64,000 nt of DNA from Actinomadura chibensis NBRC 106107 (GTDB lineage Bacteria > Actinomycetota > Actinomycetes > Streptosporangiales > Streptosporangiaceae), in the NCBI RefSeq assembly GCF_001552135.1, contig NZ_BCQP01000029.1, positions 117,994 through 181,993 of the forward strand, written 5' to 3'. Position 1 is the first letter of the stretch; each line of letters begins with the position of its first letter. Below the pieces are notes generated by a model, which was not told the origin of the DNA, did no database searches, and saw nothing but the letters and a program-made list of their open reading frames with translations. This document shows, in pieces, positions 50,292-58,393 of this stretch. Position numbers and translations under genes: made by a program.

Positions 50292-51640
50292 TGGCCAAGG
50301 GAAACAAGCCGGGTCACCGTCGTTTCGGCAACATCCGGAAGCTTCCGTCCGGCCGCTTTCAAGCGAGCTACCTCGCTCCGAACGGACAGCGACGGACGGC
50401 GCCTGAGACTTTCCAGCGCAAGGGCGATGCGGAGAAGTGGCTGACGCTGGCCGAAGCGCAGATCCTCAGTGGCGAATGGACCGACCCTGAGCGGGCCAAG
50501 GTCAAGGTGGGCGACTACGCCGCACAGTGGATCGAGCAACGCGCGGGGCTGCGTCCTCGGACGGTGGAGCTGTATGCCTGGCTCCTCAACAAGTACATCG
50601 CGCCGCACCTGGGCGGGGTCACACTGGGCAAGCTGAGCACGGCCATGATCCGCGAGTGGCGGTCGACGCTCCTCGGCTCCGGCGTCTCACCAACCATGGC
50701 AGCCAAGGCGTACCGGCTGCTCCGAGCCGTCCTCATGACGGCGGTGGAGGAAGACAAGATCCTCCTCCGCAACCCGTGCCGCGTCCGGGGCGCTGGCACC
50801 GAGGAGGCTCCCGAGCGTCCCGTGCTCACTGTGGCCCAAGTCTTCGAGTTGGCCGAACGGGTCGGCGTGCGGCCGGTCGGCAACTTCCGCAAGCTGGACT
50901 CCGGTGAGTACCGGCTCCGCTACCGCGTCAAGGGCGGAGTCATGCGGCGCTTCCCTCAGACCTTCGCCACTCGCATGGAGGCGGAACGGACGCTGTGGAA
51001 GCTGGCGGACGACGGACATGCGGACGTAATCCAAGATGATCGGCTGTTCGCGTTCATCCTGCTGGCCACGTTCGCAAGCCTGCGATGGGGCGAAATCACG
51101 GCGCTTCGCCGCTGCGACCTGGACCTGGTCAACCAGACCGTGAGCGTCCGGCGCGCCTTCGTCGAGCGATCCAACGGGGAGATGATCCTCGGTCCGCCCA
51201 AGTCCCGCGCTGGCATCCGGACGGTCACGATCCCGGCCCTGATCATCCTCTACTTGGACGCCCACATGGACAAGTACACCGGGAGGGAGCCCGATGCCCT
51301 GATCTTCACGGGGGTCAAAGGCGGGCCGCTCCGCCGTAGCGGCTTCAACAAGCTCACGAACTGGAGGCACGTGGTGGAGGCGCTCGGCGTGCCGAACCTT
51401 CACTTCCACGACCTTCGGCACACGGGCAACCAGCTCGCCGCCGACATGGGCGTCTCGCTGCGCAACCTCATGGCGCGCATGGGGCACGACAACGAGCGGG
51501 CCGCCGTGCGCTACCAGCACCGGTCGGCCAAGGGTGACCGCGCCATCGCGGACGGGCTTAACGAGCTCGTCCAGGCAGAGCATGATCAGAACGACGAGGG
51601 GGAGGACGGGGCGGCCGGAGCGCTGGTGCCGGTGGCCTAA
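50291..51640 (+). CDS. int: Tyrosine integrase with an internal second arm-domain-like insert
   Basis: 449 residues. The N-terminal arm-binding domain (FGNIRKLPSGRFQASY, about 11-75) and the SAM-like core-binding domain (about 77-175) are normal. The catalytic domain has Arg in FASLRWGEITALRRCDL, His-x-x-Arg in HFHDLRHTGNQ, the second His in GHDNERAAVRY, and the nucleophile Tyr in that same stretch. Between LAERVGVRP and the first catalytic Arg about 55 residues are inserted (NFRKLDSGEYRLRYRVKGG, FATRMEAERTLWKLADDG). They resemble the N-terminal arm domain of the same protein. It lies 90 bases from the tRNA-Gly target. Confidence 0.92.
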   Translation: MAKGNKPGHRRFGNIRKLPSGRFQASYLAPNGQRRTAPETFQRKGDAEKWLTLAEAQILSGEWTDPERAKVKVGDYAAQWIEQRAGLRPRTVELYAWLLNKYIAPHLGGVTLGKLSTAMIREWRSTLLGSGVSPTMAAKAYRLLRAVLMTAVEEDKILLRNPCRVRGAGTEEAPERPVLTVAQVFELAERVGVRPVGNFRKLDSGEYRLRYRVKGGVMRRFPQTFATRMEAERTLWKLADDGHADVIQDDRLFAFILLATFASLRWGEITALRRCDLDLVNQTVSVRRAFVERSNGEMILGPPKSRAGIRTVTIPALIILYLDAHMDKYTGREPDALIFTGVKGGPLRRSGFNKLTNWRHVVEALGVPNLHFHDLRHTGNQLAADMGVSLRNLMARMGHDNERAAVRYQHRSAKGDRAIADGLNELVQAEHDQNDEGEDGAAGALVPVA

Positions 51641-51660
51641 TTGCACGCTAATTGCACGGC
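51637..51660 (+). repeat. Tandem direct repeat, candidate integrase arm site (right)
   Basis: CTAATTGCACG twice in tandem, the first copy overlapping the integrase stop codon. It mirrors the tandem at 38061-38084 near attL. Confidence 0.55.
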
Positions 51661-51683
51661 ACCCGCCAACGGGTGAAACGATC

Positions 51684-51724
51684 AAGGCCCAGGTCTCGGG
51701 GATCCATCCCCTGGCCTGGGCCTT
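51684..51724. terminator. Integrase terminator
   Basis: 10-base stem AAGGCCCAGG / CCTGGGCCTT followed by TT. It lies between the integrase and the convergent tRNA gene. Confidence 0.75.
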
Positions 51725-51730
51725 TGCGTG

Positions 51731-51772
51731 GGAGCGGGTGACGGGAATCGAACCCGCGCTGTCAGCTTGGGA
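51731..51772 (-). repeat. attR: 42-base tRNA-Gly 3'-end repeat
   Basis: The 3' part of the tRNA-Gly gene from the anticodon loop, plus two bases beyond its end; identical to 37934-37975. The element thus restores an intact tRNA gene at its integrase end. Confidence 0.88.
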
Positions 51773-51803
51773 AGCTGAAGTTCTACCATTGAACTACACC
51801 CGC
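51733..51803 (-). tRNA. tRNA-Gly (anticodon CCC)
   Basis: 71 bases reading GCGGGTG at the 5' end and CACCCGC plus a discriminator at the 3' end. The D arm is GTTC/GAAC, the anticodon stem TCAGC/GCTGA with loop TTCCCAA, and the T arm GCGGG TTCGATT CCCGT. All stems pair. The CCA end is not encoded. The gene is the attB site of the AICE. Confidence 0.93.
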
Positions 51804-51884
51804 GTGGGGAGGCTTGGGGCCTCCCATGTTGTGAGTACTGTACCGGAAGTCGGTGGGGGCGTGGTCGTGGGATAGCGTTTCGGG

Positions 51885-52460
51885 GTGCTGCTCTCCGATC
51901 GTGACATCAGGGCCGAGCTCGAATCCGGGCGGGTGAAGATCGACCCGTATGAGCCGGAGATGGTCCAGCCGTCCAGTGTGGACGTGAGGCTCGACCGGTA
52001 CTTCCGGGTGTTCGAGAACCACAGGTACCCGCACATCGACCCCGCCGTGGAGCAGCGGGATCTGACGCGGCTGGTGGAGGTGGACGCCGAGGAGGCGTTC
52101 GTCCTGCATCCGGGGGAGTTCGTGCTCGCCTCGACGTACGAGGTGTTCGGGTTGCCGGACGATCTGGCCGCCCGGTTGGAGGGGAAGAGCTCACTGGGAC
52201 GGCTCGGGCTGCTCACGCACTCGACCGCCGGGTGGATCGACCCCGGGTTCTCCGGGCACGTGACGTTGGAGCTGTCGAATGTGGCGACGCTGCCGATCAA
52301 GCTGTGGCCGGGGATGAAGATCGGGCAGATGTGCCTGTTCAGGACGAGCTCGCCGACCGAGTTCCCGTACGGGTCCGAGCGGTACGGGTCGCGGTACCAG
52401 GACCAGCGGGGGCCGACGCCGTCGCGGTCGTACCTGAACTTCCATCGCACCAAGGTGTAG
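51885..52460 (+). CDS. dcd: dCTP deaminase
   Basis: 191 residues from GTG 51885. It has the family marks MLLSDRDIRAELESGRVKID, VQPSSVDVRLDRYFRVF, EGKSSLGRLGLLTHSTAGWI and DPGFSGHVTLELSN, and the C-terminal nucleotide-binding tail SRYQDQRG. The catalytic Glu lies in the TLELSN strand. It converts dCTP to dUTP (or, in bifunctional members, to dUMP) to supply thymidylate synthesis. The length is normal. It adjoins the tRNA-Gly and marks the return to core chromosome. Confidence 0.95.
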   Translation: MLLSDRDIRAELESGRVKIDPYEPEMVQPSSVDVRLDRYFRVFENHRYPHIDPAVEQRDLTRLVEVDAEEAFVLHPGEFVLASTYEVFGLPDDLAARLEGKSSLGRLGLLTHSTAGWIDPGFSGHVTLELSNVATLPIKLWPGMKIGQMCLFRTSSPTEFPYGSERYGSRYQDQRGPTPSRSYLNFHRTKV

Positions 52461-52467
52461 TCGACCC

Positions 52468-53226
52468 CTAGTGCGCCAGGCCCACGCTGAACAGGACGGC
52501 TGCCAGGCCCAGGCCGGTTGCGCACAGCGTCAGCACGCGCGGGTGGACGCTGTGCGCCTCCGGGAGGATCTCGGCGGCTGACAGGTACAGCAGCACCCCG
52601 GCGAAGAACCCCAGGTACGGGGCGAGGACGGCCTCCGGCACGCGGACGAGCGTCCCGACCGCGGCGCCAGCGATGGGGGCGGCGGCGTCCGCGACCAGGA
52701 GCAGGACGGCGGGCCGCCGGTCGCCGCGGTTCAGCGACGCCGCCGTGAACGTGTTGAAGCCGTCCGCGAAGTCGTGCGTGACGACGGCGAGCGCGACGAA
52801 CGCGCCGACCTCCGTCCCGGACTGGAAGCCGAGCCCGATGCTGAGGCCGTCCACGAGGCTGTGCGCGACGAGCGCGGAGGCGGCGAGCAGCCCCGCCGTC
52901 CGCCCCGACCCGGTTGAGACGGCGGGGGAATGGGCGTGGACGTGCGGGGCGTACTCGTCCTCGTGCGCCCGGTGGATCGCCACCGCCTGCTCGACGACGT
53001 GCAGCAGCAGGAACCCGATCGCGAAGCCGATCATGGGCGTGGGGACGCCGAGCAGGTCGTGCCGGGCCATCTCCAGCGACTCCGGGACGAGGTCGAAGGC
53101 GACGACGCCGAGCATCAGCCCGCCCGCCAGGCCGAGGACGAGGTGCCGGTGGTCGCGCACCCGCATCGCCGTCAGCCCCCCGGCGAGCGTCATCAGAAAC
53201 GCGAGGACGGACACCAGCACGGCCAT
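52468..53226 (-). CDS. ZIP-family metal transporter
   Basis: 252 residues with about eight membrane helices. The ZIP metal site is present in helix IV (ALVAHSLVDGLSIGLGFQ) and helix V (AVVTHDFADGFNTF). A His-rich loop (HEDEYAPHVHAH) lies between helices III and IV, as in zinc transporters. It imports Zn or another divalent metal into the cytoplasm. It converges on dcd with 7 bases between the stop codons. Confidence 0.88.
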   Translation of the reverse strand: MAVLVSVLAFLMTLAGGLTAMRVRDHRHLVLGLAGGLMLGVVAFDLVPESLEMARHDLLGVPTPMIGFAIGFLLLHVVEQAVAIHRAHEDEYAPHVHAHSPAVSTGSGRTAGLLAASALVAHSLVDGLSIGLGFQSGTEVGAFVALAVVTHDFADGFNTFTAASLNRGDRRPAVLLLVADAAAPIAGAAVGTLVRVPEAVLAPYLGFFAGVLLYLSAAEILPEAHSVHPRVLTLCATGLGLAAVLFSVGLAH

Positions 53227-53279
53227 TCCTGGGTCTTACCAGGACATCCCCCACCGCAACCACCACCGCCCGCCCGCGC

Positions 53280-54041
53280 TTAGTTCAGCAAGGCGGGGTC
53301 GATCACGGATCCGGCGGGCGGCGCCTGGACGGTCACCGGCTGCCCGTACTCGACGTATTCGAGCCGGTCCTCCCGTCCGCCCTCCATGAGCAGCACGTAT
53401 GGAGGGCCCTGCGTCGCGATCTGGATCTTGTCCCCCGCCGAGTCGGTGAGGACGACGGTGGGCACCTCGCCGACCTTGCCCGCGCCCTCCTTCCGCCATC
53501 CCCGGCCGCTCTTCACCGCCTCGTTGAGCAGGGCCGTCTTGTTCGCGAAGGCCGCGAGTTCGCGGAAGTCGGCGTCGTCGGTCTTCGTCTTGACGTACTT
53601 GCCGGAGAAGAGCTGCGCGGCCCCCTTGCCGCCGACCGACCTCCAGAACCCGTCGTTGCCGGACAGGTAGACGACCTTGCCGATCACGGTGAGTCCGGCG
53701 CGCTCGGAGCCCTGCTGGAGCGAGCCGGTCGCCTTCGCCTTCCCCGCGAACCGGAAGTCGATCTTGTACTTCTCGCCGTCCTCGACCTGGCCGCGCAGCC
53801 GCACGTACCGCGCGGACGCCGTCGCCGCGCGGGCGCGGGCGAAGATCTGGGCCGGTTTCAGGTTCGCGATCCCGTTGTCCGTCGCGGACGGCGAGGGCGA
53901 CGCCGAAGGCGAGGCGGACGCCTTCGCGGTGGCCGCCTCCTTCTTCGCGCCGTCCGACTCCCCGGCCGGTCCGCATCCGGCGGTGAACGCGAGTGCCAGG
54001 ACGAGCGCCGCCGGAACCCCCGCCCGTAGATGGTGAAGCAC
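53280..54041 (-). CDS. Secreted lipoprotein (LppX/LprAFG-like)
   Basis: 253 residues from GTG 54041, chosen because AAGGAG lies exactly 6 bases before it; the ATGs at 54047 and 54062 overlap or precede that ribosome site. A lipoprotein signal (AALVLALAFTAGC) with lipobox TAGC is followed by an Ala/Ser/Pro linker (KASASPSASPSPSA). The body (SARYVRLRGQVEDGEKYKID, GLTVIGKVVYLSGNDGFWRS) resembles the antiparallel sheet of the LppX/LprG group that carries lipids in the envelope. The cargo is unknown. It diverges from the SARP gene. Confidence 0.78.
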   Translation of the reverse strand: MLHHLRAGVPAALVLALAFTAGCGPAGESDGAKKEAATAKASASPSASPSPSATDNGIANLKPAQIFARARAATASARYVRLRGQVEDGEKYKIDFRFAGKAKATGSLQQGSERAGLTVIGKVVYLSGNDGFWRSVGGKGAAQLFSGKYVKTKTDDADFRELAAFANKTALLNEAVKSGRGWRKEGAGKVGEVPTVVLTDSAGDKIQIATQGPPYVLLMEGGREDRLEYVEYGQPVTVQAPPAGSVIDPALLN

Positions 54042-54191
54042 CGACATCTCCTTTCGCTGCATATCGGAGCGAGCCCCCGATGTCGGGAAAATGCTGCTGT
54101 GCGGCGGTGCGGAATCGCTGTCGGTATGCTGCGGTCACTGCGCCCTCGCTGCGGAACGACGGCGGTGGCGCCGGGAGCGGGGGCTTTGGGG

Positions 54192-55877
54192 GTGGTCACG
54201 CTGGCGGGCGACGGCTCCCCGCTGCGTTTCGAGATCCTCGGCCGGCCGGCCGCCTGGCGGGACGGACGGGAACTCGACCTCGGCCCCGGCAAGCAGCGGG
54301 CGGTGCTGGCCGTGCTCCTGCTGTCGCCCAACCGCCCGGTGCCGACGTCCTCGATCGTCGAGGCCGTGTGGGGTGACGAGCCGCCGGACAACGGGGCGAA
54401 CGTCGTCCAGAAATACGTCGCCGGGCTGCGCCGCGTACTGGAGCCGGAGCGTTCGCCGCGCTCTCCCGGACGCCTGCTGACGCTGACCGGCGCGGGGTAC
54501 GCGCTGCGCGTCCCGCCCGAGGGCCTGGACGCCGAGATCTTCCAGGACCGGGTGAAGGAGGCCCTGGCCGTCCGCGCGGCGGGCGACCCGGCGCGGGCCG
54601 AGTCGCTGCTGCGGGACGCGCTGTCGGGCTGGCGCGGGACGGCGCTCGCCGGGCTGAACGGCTCGTTCTTCGCCGCCGCCCGCGACCGCCTGGACGAGGA
54701 GCGCGCCGCCGCGCTGGAGGCGTGCGCCGAGATCGGGCTGGAGCTGGGCGAGCACGCGCGGCTGGTGCCCGAGCTGATCCGGCTCGTCGCCGAGTACCCG
54801 CTGCGGGAGGGCTTCCGGTACCTGCTGATGCTGGCCCTCTACCGGTGCGGACGGCAGGCCGAGGCCCTCGCCGCCTACCGCGACGCCCGCGACTACTTCG
54901 CCGACGAGTTCGGCGTCGAGCCGGGCGAACGCCTCCAGTCCCTGCACGTCGGCATCCTCCGCGCCGACCCCGCGCTGGCCCCGCCACCCGCCCAGGACAC
55001 CCCGCCCGCGGACGATCTTCCAGAACCGGCCGGGACGGGTGCGGCGGCGGGGTTCGCGCCGCCCGATCCGCTCCCCGCGGTGCCGGTGCGGGCCGAGCAC
55101 GTCCCGACGACGATGGTCGCCGCGCATCCGGCGGCGGCCGTCCAGCCGTGGCCGGGCGTCCCGGTCGTCGGCGCGGCGCCCGCCATCGGGTGGCCATCGC
55201 CTCCGCCGCTTCCGGCGCCCGGCCGTCGGGGGTATCCGTGGGTCGTGCGGGCCGGTCTGATACTGGCCCCGCTGCTCAGCTTCGGCGTCCTGACCTGGGC
55301 CGAAGCCGCCTACTTCGCGGCGCGGCGCCGGAGCGGGACGCTCGGGATCATGTCCGTCGGCTACCTGGTGATGACGGTCGTCTTCTTCTACGGCGCCGCC
55401 GCCACGGACCCCGAGGCGACGGGCTGGTGGGACGTCCCGATGATGCTCTCGGTGTTCGTGACGACGCTCGGCGGCGGCGTCCACATGGCCCTGATCACCT
55501 CCGAGCCGTCGTCACCGCCGGACGGCCGTCCCGGGGCGGCGGTGGACGTCGGGCTGATCGAGCGGCGGGTCCGGCGCGAGCAGGCGCGGTCGCTCGTGGC
55601 GCACCATCCGGCGGTCGCGCGGGAGCTGCGGATCGGCCGTCCCGACCTCGCCCGGACGTTCGACGACGGCGGCCTGGTCGACGTCAACGCGGCGCCCGAG
55701 CACGTCCTCGCCGCGCTGCCGGGCCTGGACCCGCACCACGCGAAACTGATCGTGCTGGCCCGGACGGCGCACGGCCCGCTCGCGTCCGTCGACGACCTCG
55801 CCGTCCGGGAGATCCTGCCGTACCACACGGTGCACGCGCTGCGCGAAACATTGATCGCCGTCCCGCCGGACGCCTGA
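54192..55877 (+). CDS. SARP/BTAD regulator with membrane helices and a helix-hairpin-helix tail
   Basis: 561 residues from GTG 54192; ATG 54126 is an alternative, and longer starts would overlap the divergent lipoprotein. Residues about 10-100 are the OmpR-type DNA-binding domain (LRFEILGRPAAWRDGRELDL, GKQRAVLAVLLLSPNRPV). About 100-250 form the bacterial transcriptional activation domain (REGFRYLLMLALYRCGRQAE, FGVEPGERLQSLH). A Pro/Ala linker leads to about three membrane helices (360-450), and the last 65 residues form a ComEA-like helix-hairpin-helix (VDVNAAPEHVLAALPGLDPH). SARPs are usually soluble activators of secondary metabolism; this one would be held at the membrane. Confidence 0.8.
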   Translation: MVTLAGDGSPLRFEILGRPAAWRDGRELDLGPGKQRAVLAVLLLSPNRPVPTSSIVEAVWGDEPPDNGANVVQKYVAGLRRVLEPERSPRSPGRLLTLTGAGYALRVPPEGLDAEIFQDRVKEALAVRAAGDPARAESLLRDALSGWRGTALAGLNGSFFAAARDRLDEERAAALEACAEIGLELGEHARLVPELIRLVAEYPLREGFRYLLMLALYRCGRQAEALAAYRDARDYFADEFGVEPGERLQSLHVGILRADPALAPPPAQDTPPADDLPEPAGTGAAAGFAPPDPLPAVPVRAEHVPTTMVAAHPAAAVQPWPGVPVVGAAPAIGWPSPPPLPAPGRRGYPWVVRAGLILAPLLSFGVLTWAEAAYFAARRRSGTLGIMSVGYLVMTVVFFYGAAATDPEATGWWDVPMMLSVFVTTLGGGVHMALITSEPSSPPDGRPGAAVDVGLIERRVRREQARSLVAHHPAVARELRIGRPDLARTFDDGGLVDVNAAPEHVLAALPGLDPHHAKLIVLARTAHGPLASVDDLAVREILPYHTVHALRETLIAVPPDA

Positions 55878-55890
55878 CGCCTGACATGGA

Positions 55891-55923
55891 AAGACCCCCG
55901 GCCACATCACGGCCGGGGGTCTT
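55891..55923. terminator. Bidirectional hairpin terminator
   Basis: Perfect 13-base stem (55891-55903 with 55911-55923) between the convergent SARP and Fe-S protein genes. Confidence 0.85.
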
Positions 55924-55931
55924 CGCGCGCG

Positions 55932-58079
55932 CTATTCGGCGGCGACGGGCTCCTTCTCCGGGGCCTTGCCCTCGCCCTTGATGGAGCGGATCAGCAACTG
56001 CGAGACGTCGACGACTTCGAGGGTCTCCTTCGCGTCGCCGGAGTTCTTCTTCTCGTTGATCGCGTCACCGAGCATGACGAGGCAGAACGGGCACGCCGTC
56101 GAAACGGTGTCGGGATTGGTCGCGAGCGCCTCGTCCACGCGTTCGGTGTTGATGCGCTTGCCGATGCGCTCTTCCATCCACATCCGGGCGCCGCCCGCGC
56201 CGCAGCAGAATCCGCGGTCCTTGTGCCGGTGCATTTCCTGCGTCTTGACGCCGGGGACGGTCGCCATGATGTCGCGCGGCTGCTTGTACACCTTGTTGTG
56301 CCGCCCGAGGAAGCACGGGTCGTGGTAGGTGATGTTCTCCTCGATCGGCGAGACCGGGGTGAGCTTCCCGGACTCCACCAGGTGCGCCAGGAGCTGGGTG
56401 TGGTGCACGACCTCGTAGTTCCCGCCGATCTGCGGGTACTCGTTGGCCAATGTGTTGAAGCAGTGCGGGCAGGTCGCGACGATCTTCTTCACGCCCGCGT
56501 CGTTCAGCGTCTCGACGTTCTGCTGGGCGAGCATCTGGAACACGAATTCCATGCCGAGACGGCGGGCCGGGTCGCCGGTGCAGGCTTCCATCGGGCCGAG
56601 CACCGCGAACTTCACGCCCGCGATGTGCAGCAGTTCCGCGACGGCCTTGGTGGTCTTCTTGGCACGGTCTTCCAGCGCGCCCGCGCAGCCGACCCAGAAC
56701 AGGTACTCGACGTCCTCGGACACCTTCTCGTCGACGACGTCCACCTCGAAGTCGAGTTCCTCGATCCATTCGAGGCGCTTCATCTCGGACATCCCCCACG
56801 GGTTGCCCTTGTTCTCCAGGTTCTTCAGCATGACGCCCGCCTCGGACGGGAAGCTGGACTCGATCATGACCTGGAAGCGGCGCATGTCCAGGATGTGGTC
56901 GATGTGCTCGATGTCGACCGGGCACTGCTCGACGCACGCGCCGCAGTTCGTGCACGACCAGAGGACGTCCGGGTGGATGACGCCGTCCTCGCCGACCAGT
57001 TCCTTGTCCACCTGCATGGCGAGCTTCTGCTCGTCGGTGAACGACGCCCGCTTCTCCTCGGACGCCGTGAAATACGGCGCCTTCGCGAGCGCGTGGTCGC
57101 GCAGTTCGAGGATGACCATTTTCGGCGACAGCGGCTTGCCGGTGTTCCAGGCCGGGCACTGGGACTGGCAGCGACCGCACTCGGTGCAGGTCGCCATGTC
57201 CAGGAAGCCCTTCCAGGTGAAGTCCTCGATCTTGCCGCGGCCGAAGACGTCCTCGTCCGGGTCGGCCTCCTCGAAGTCGAGCGGCTTGCCGCCCGACATC
57301 ATCGGCTGCGCGGCGCCGAGGCCGTCCGGACGGCGCTTGAACATGACGTTCAGCGGGGCCAGGAAGATGTGCAGGTGCTTGGAGTGGACGACGAACACGA
57401 GGAACACCAGCGCGACGCCGATGTGCAGCAGCAGCCCGACCGACTCGACCACTTCGAGGGTGTCGTGGCTGAGGCCGTCGAAGAGGTGGCCGACCGTCCA
57501 GGAGAAGTAGGCGCCCTTTCCGTAGGCGAGGTTCCCGCTGGCGTACTCGGCGCCTCGGAAGAAGAACATCGTCCAGATCACGTTGAAGATCATGAACAGC
57601 GTGATCCAGGCGCCGGACAGGTGCGAGCCCTTGAACCGGGACGCCCGGCCGATCCGCTTCGGCGAGTTCTTGACCCGGATCGCGGTGAACACCAGCAGGC
57701 CCGCGGCGCACGCCAGGGCGATGGTGTCCTGGACGAACCCGATCGGCCCCCACGTCTGCAGCCCCGGAATGTGCTTGTCGAGCCCGGCCAGCAACGCGAC
57801 CGCGGCCTCCAGGTAGACCGTGATCAGCAGGATGAAGGCCCACATCACCGCGGCGTGCGCGGCGCCCGCCACCGTCCACTTGAGCAGCTTGCGCTGCCCG
57901 AACACCTCGGTGACCTGCCCCTCCAGGTCGGCCTTCGGGTCACGCTTGACCTGCAGCACCCGCTCGGGGTCGGGCTGCCCGCTCTTCGCGACGGTGTACA
58001 GGAACAGCACCCGCCGACCGGCGAGCGCGAGCGCGACCGCCGCTCCGGCGAGCCCAATGACCAACGTGATCCAGAACAC
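55932..58079 (-). CDS. Membrane Fe-S oxidoreductase (heterodisulfide reductase-like)
   Basis: 715 residues from GTG 58079 with AGGAGGAC upstream. The N-terminal 250 residues have about six membrane helices with histidines suited to haem (AAHAAVMWAF, SVGLLLHIGVALVFLVFVV, HSKHLH). Two 4Fe-4S motifs follow: CTECGRCQSQCP and CTNCGACVEQCP. Two CCG-type domains close the protein (VGCAGAL, ATCPHCFNTL, DPCFLGRH, GFCCGAGGARMWME, ACPFCLVML). This is the fused HdrD/GlpC-like architecture found in actinobacteria, probably passing electrons to or from the quinone pool. The physiological donor is unknown. It is transcribed alone. Confidence 0.88.
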   Translation of the reverse strand: MFWITLVIGLAGAAVALALAGRRVLFLYTVAKSGQPDPERVLQVKRDPKADLEGQVTEVFGQRKLLKWTVAGAAHAAVMWAFILLITVYLEAAVALLAGLDKHIPGLQTWGPIGFVQDTIALACAAGLLVFTAIRVKNSPKRIGRASRFKGSHLSGAWITLFMIFNVIWTMFFFRGAEYASGNLAYGKGAYFSWTVGHLFDGLSHDTLEVVESVGLLLHIGVALVFLVFVVHSKHLHIFLAPLNVMFKRRPDGLGAAQPMMSGGKPLDFEEADPDEDVFGRGKIEDFTWKGFLDMATCTECGRCQSQCPAWNTGKPLSPKMVILELRDHALAKAPYFTASEEKRASFTDEQKLAMQVDKELVGEDGVIHPDVLWSCTNCGACVEQCPVDIEHIDHILDMRRFQVMIESSFPSEAGVMLKNLENKGNPWGMSEMKRLEWIEELDFEVDVVDEKVSEDVEYLFWVGCAGALEDRAKKTTKAVAELLHIAGVKFAVLGPMEACTGDPARRLGMEFVFQMLAQQNVETLNDAGVKKIVATCPHCFNTLANEYPQIGGNYEVVHHTQLLAHLVESGKLTPVSPIEENITYHDPCFLGRHNKVYKQPRDIMATVPGVKTQEMHRHKDRGFCCGAGGARMWMEERIGKRINTERVDEALATNPDTVSTACPFCLVMLGDAINEKKNSGDAKETLEVVDVSQLLIRSIKGEGKAPEKEPVAAE

Positions 58080-58393
58080 TGTTCCGTCCTCCTGGGGTAC
58101 GGGCGATGGCAGTCAGCGTAGGACTCGCGACAGACCGCTTCTCACCCGGGGCCCGAATACTACTCGGTAGTAGCTTATGCGTCACCCGCGCCCGACCGGG
58201 GCCGCGCCCGCGGAATCTCCGCGCGCACTTCCGGGCTCCGACCTGGCGTTCCTCTCATTCCCCCTACCTTATGGATTCACGACACCGATGAATATCGGAC
58301 GGTTCCCGAGTCCATATCAGGAGACGGGGCCCGTCCAGCGGCGGTCCCGTCCAGCGGAACGTCACCGGACGATCGTCCAACGGAGGAACCAGT
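58080..58393. other. Divergent promoter region
   Basis: About 310 bases between divergent genes with no coding signal. It contains the inverted repeat at 58158-58172; nothing else is recognised. Confidence 0.6.
58158..58172. promoter_or_regulatory. Inverted repeat TACTAC-N3-GTAGTA
   Basis: Perfect 6-base arms around TCG, 79 bases upstream of the Fe-S protein start codon. The shape and length suit a TetR-family operator. The regulator is not in the window. Confidence 0.45.

Larger units (their letters stand above)
37934..51772. mobile_element. Actinomycete integrative and conjugative element (AICE) in tRNA-Gly(CCC)
   Basis: About 13.8 kb bounded by identical 42-base att copies. It has the full AICE set in the usual order: GntR regulator, small regulatory protein, FtsK-like transfer ATPase, DUF2637 membrane protein, HUH replication initiator, excisionase and tyrosine integrase next to the tRNA. 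Such elements excise, replicate as plasmids and pass as double-stranded DNA between mycelia. The left third carries cargo: a DGQHR/HNH pair, two HTH-kinase proteins and a guanylate-kinase-like protein. All core genes look intact, so mobility is plausible. Confidence 0.9.
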
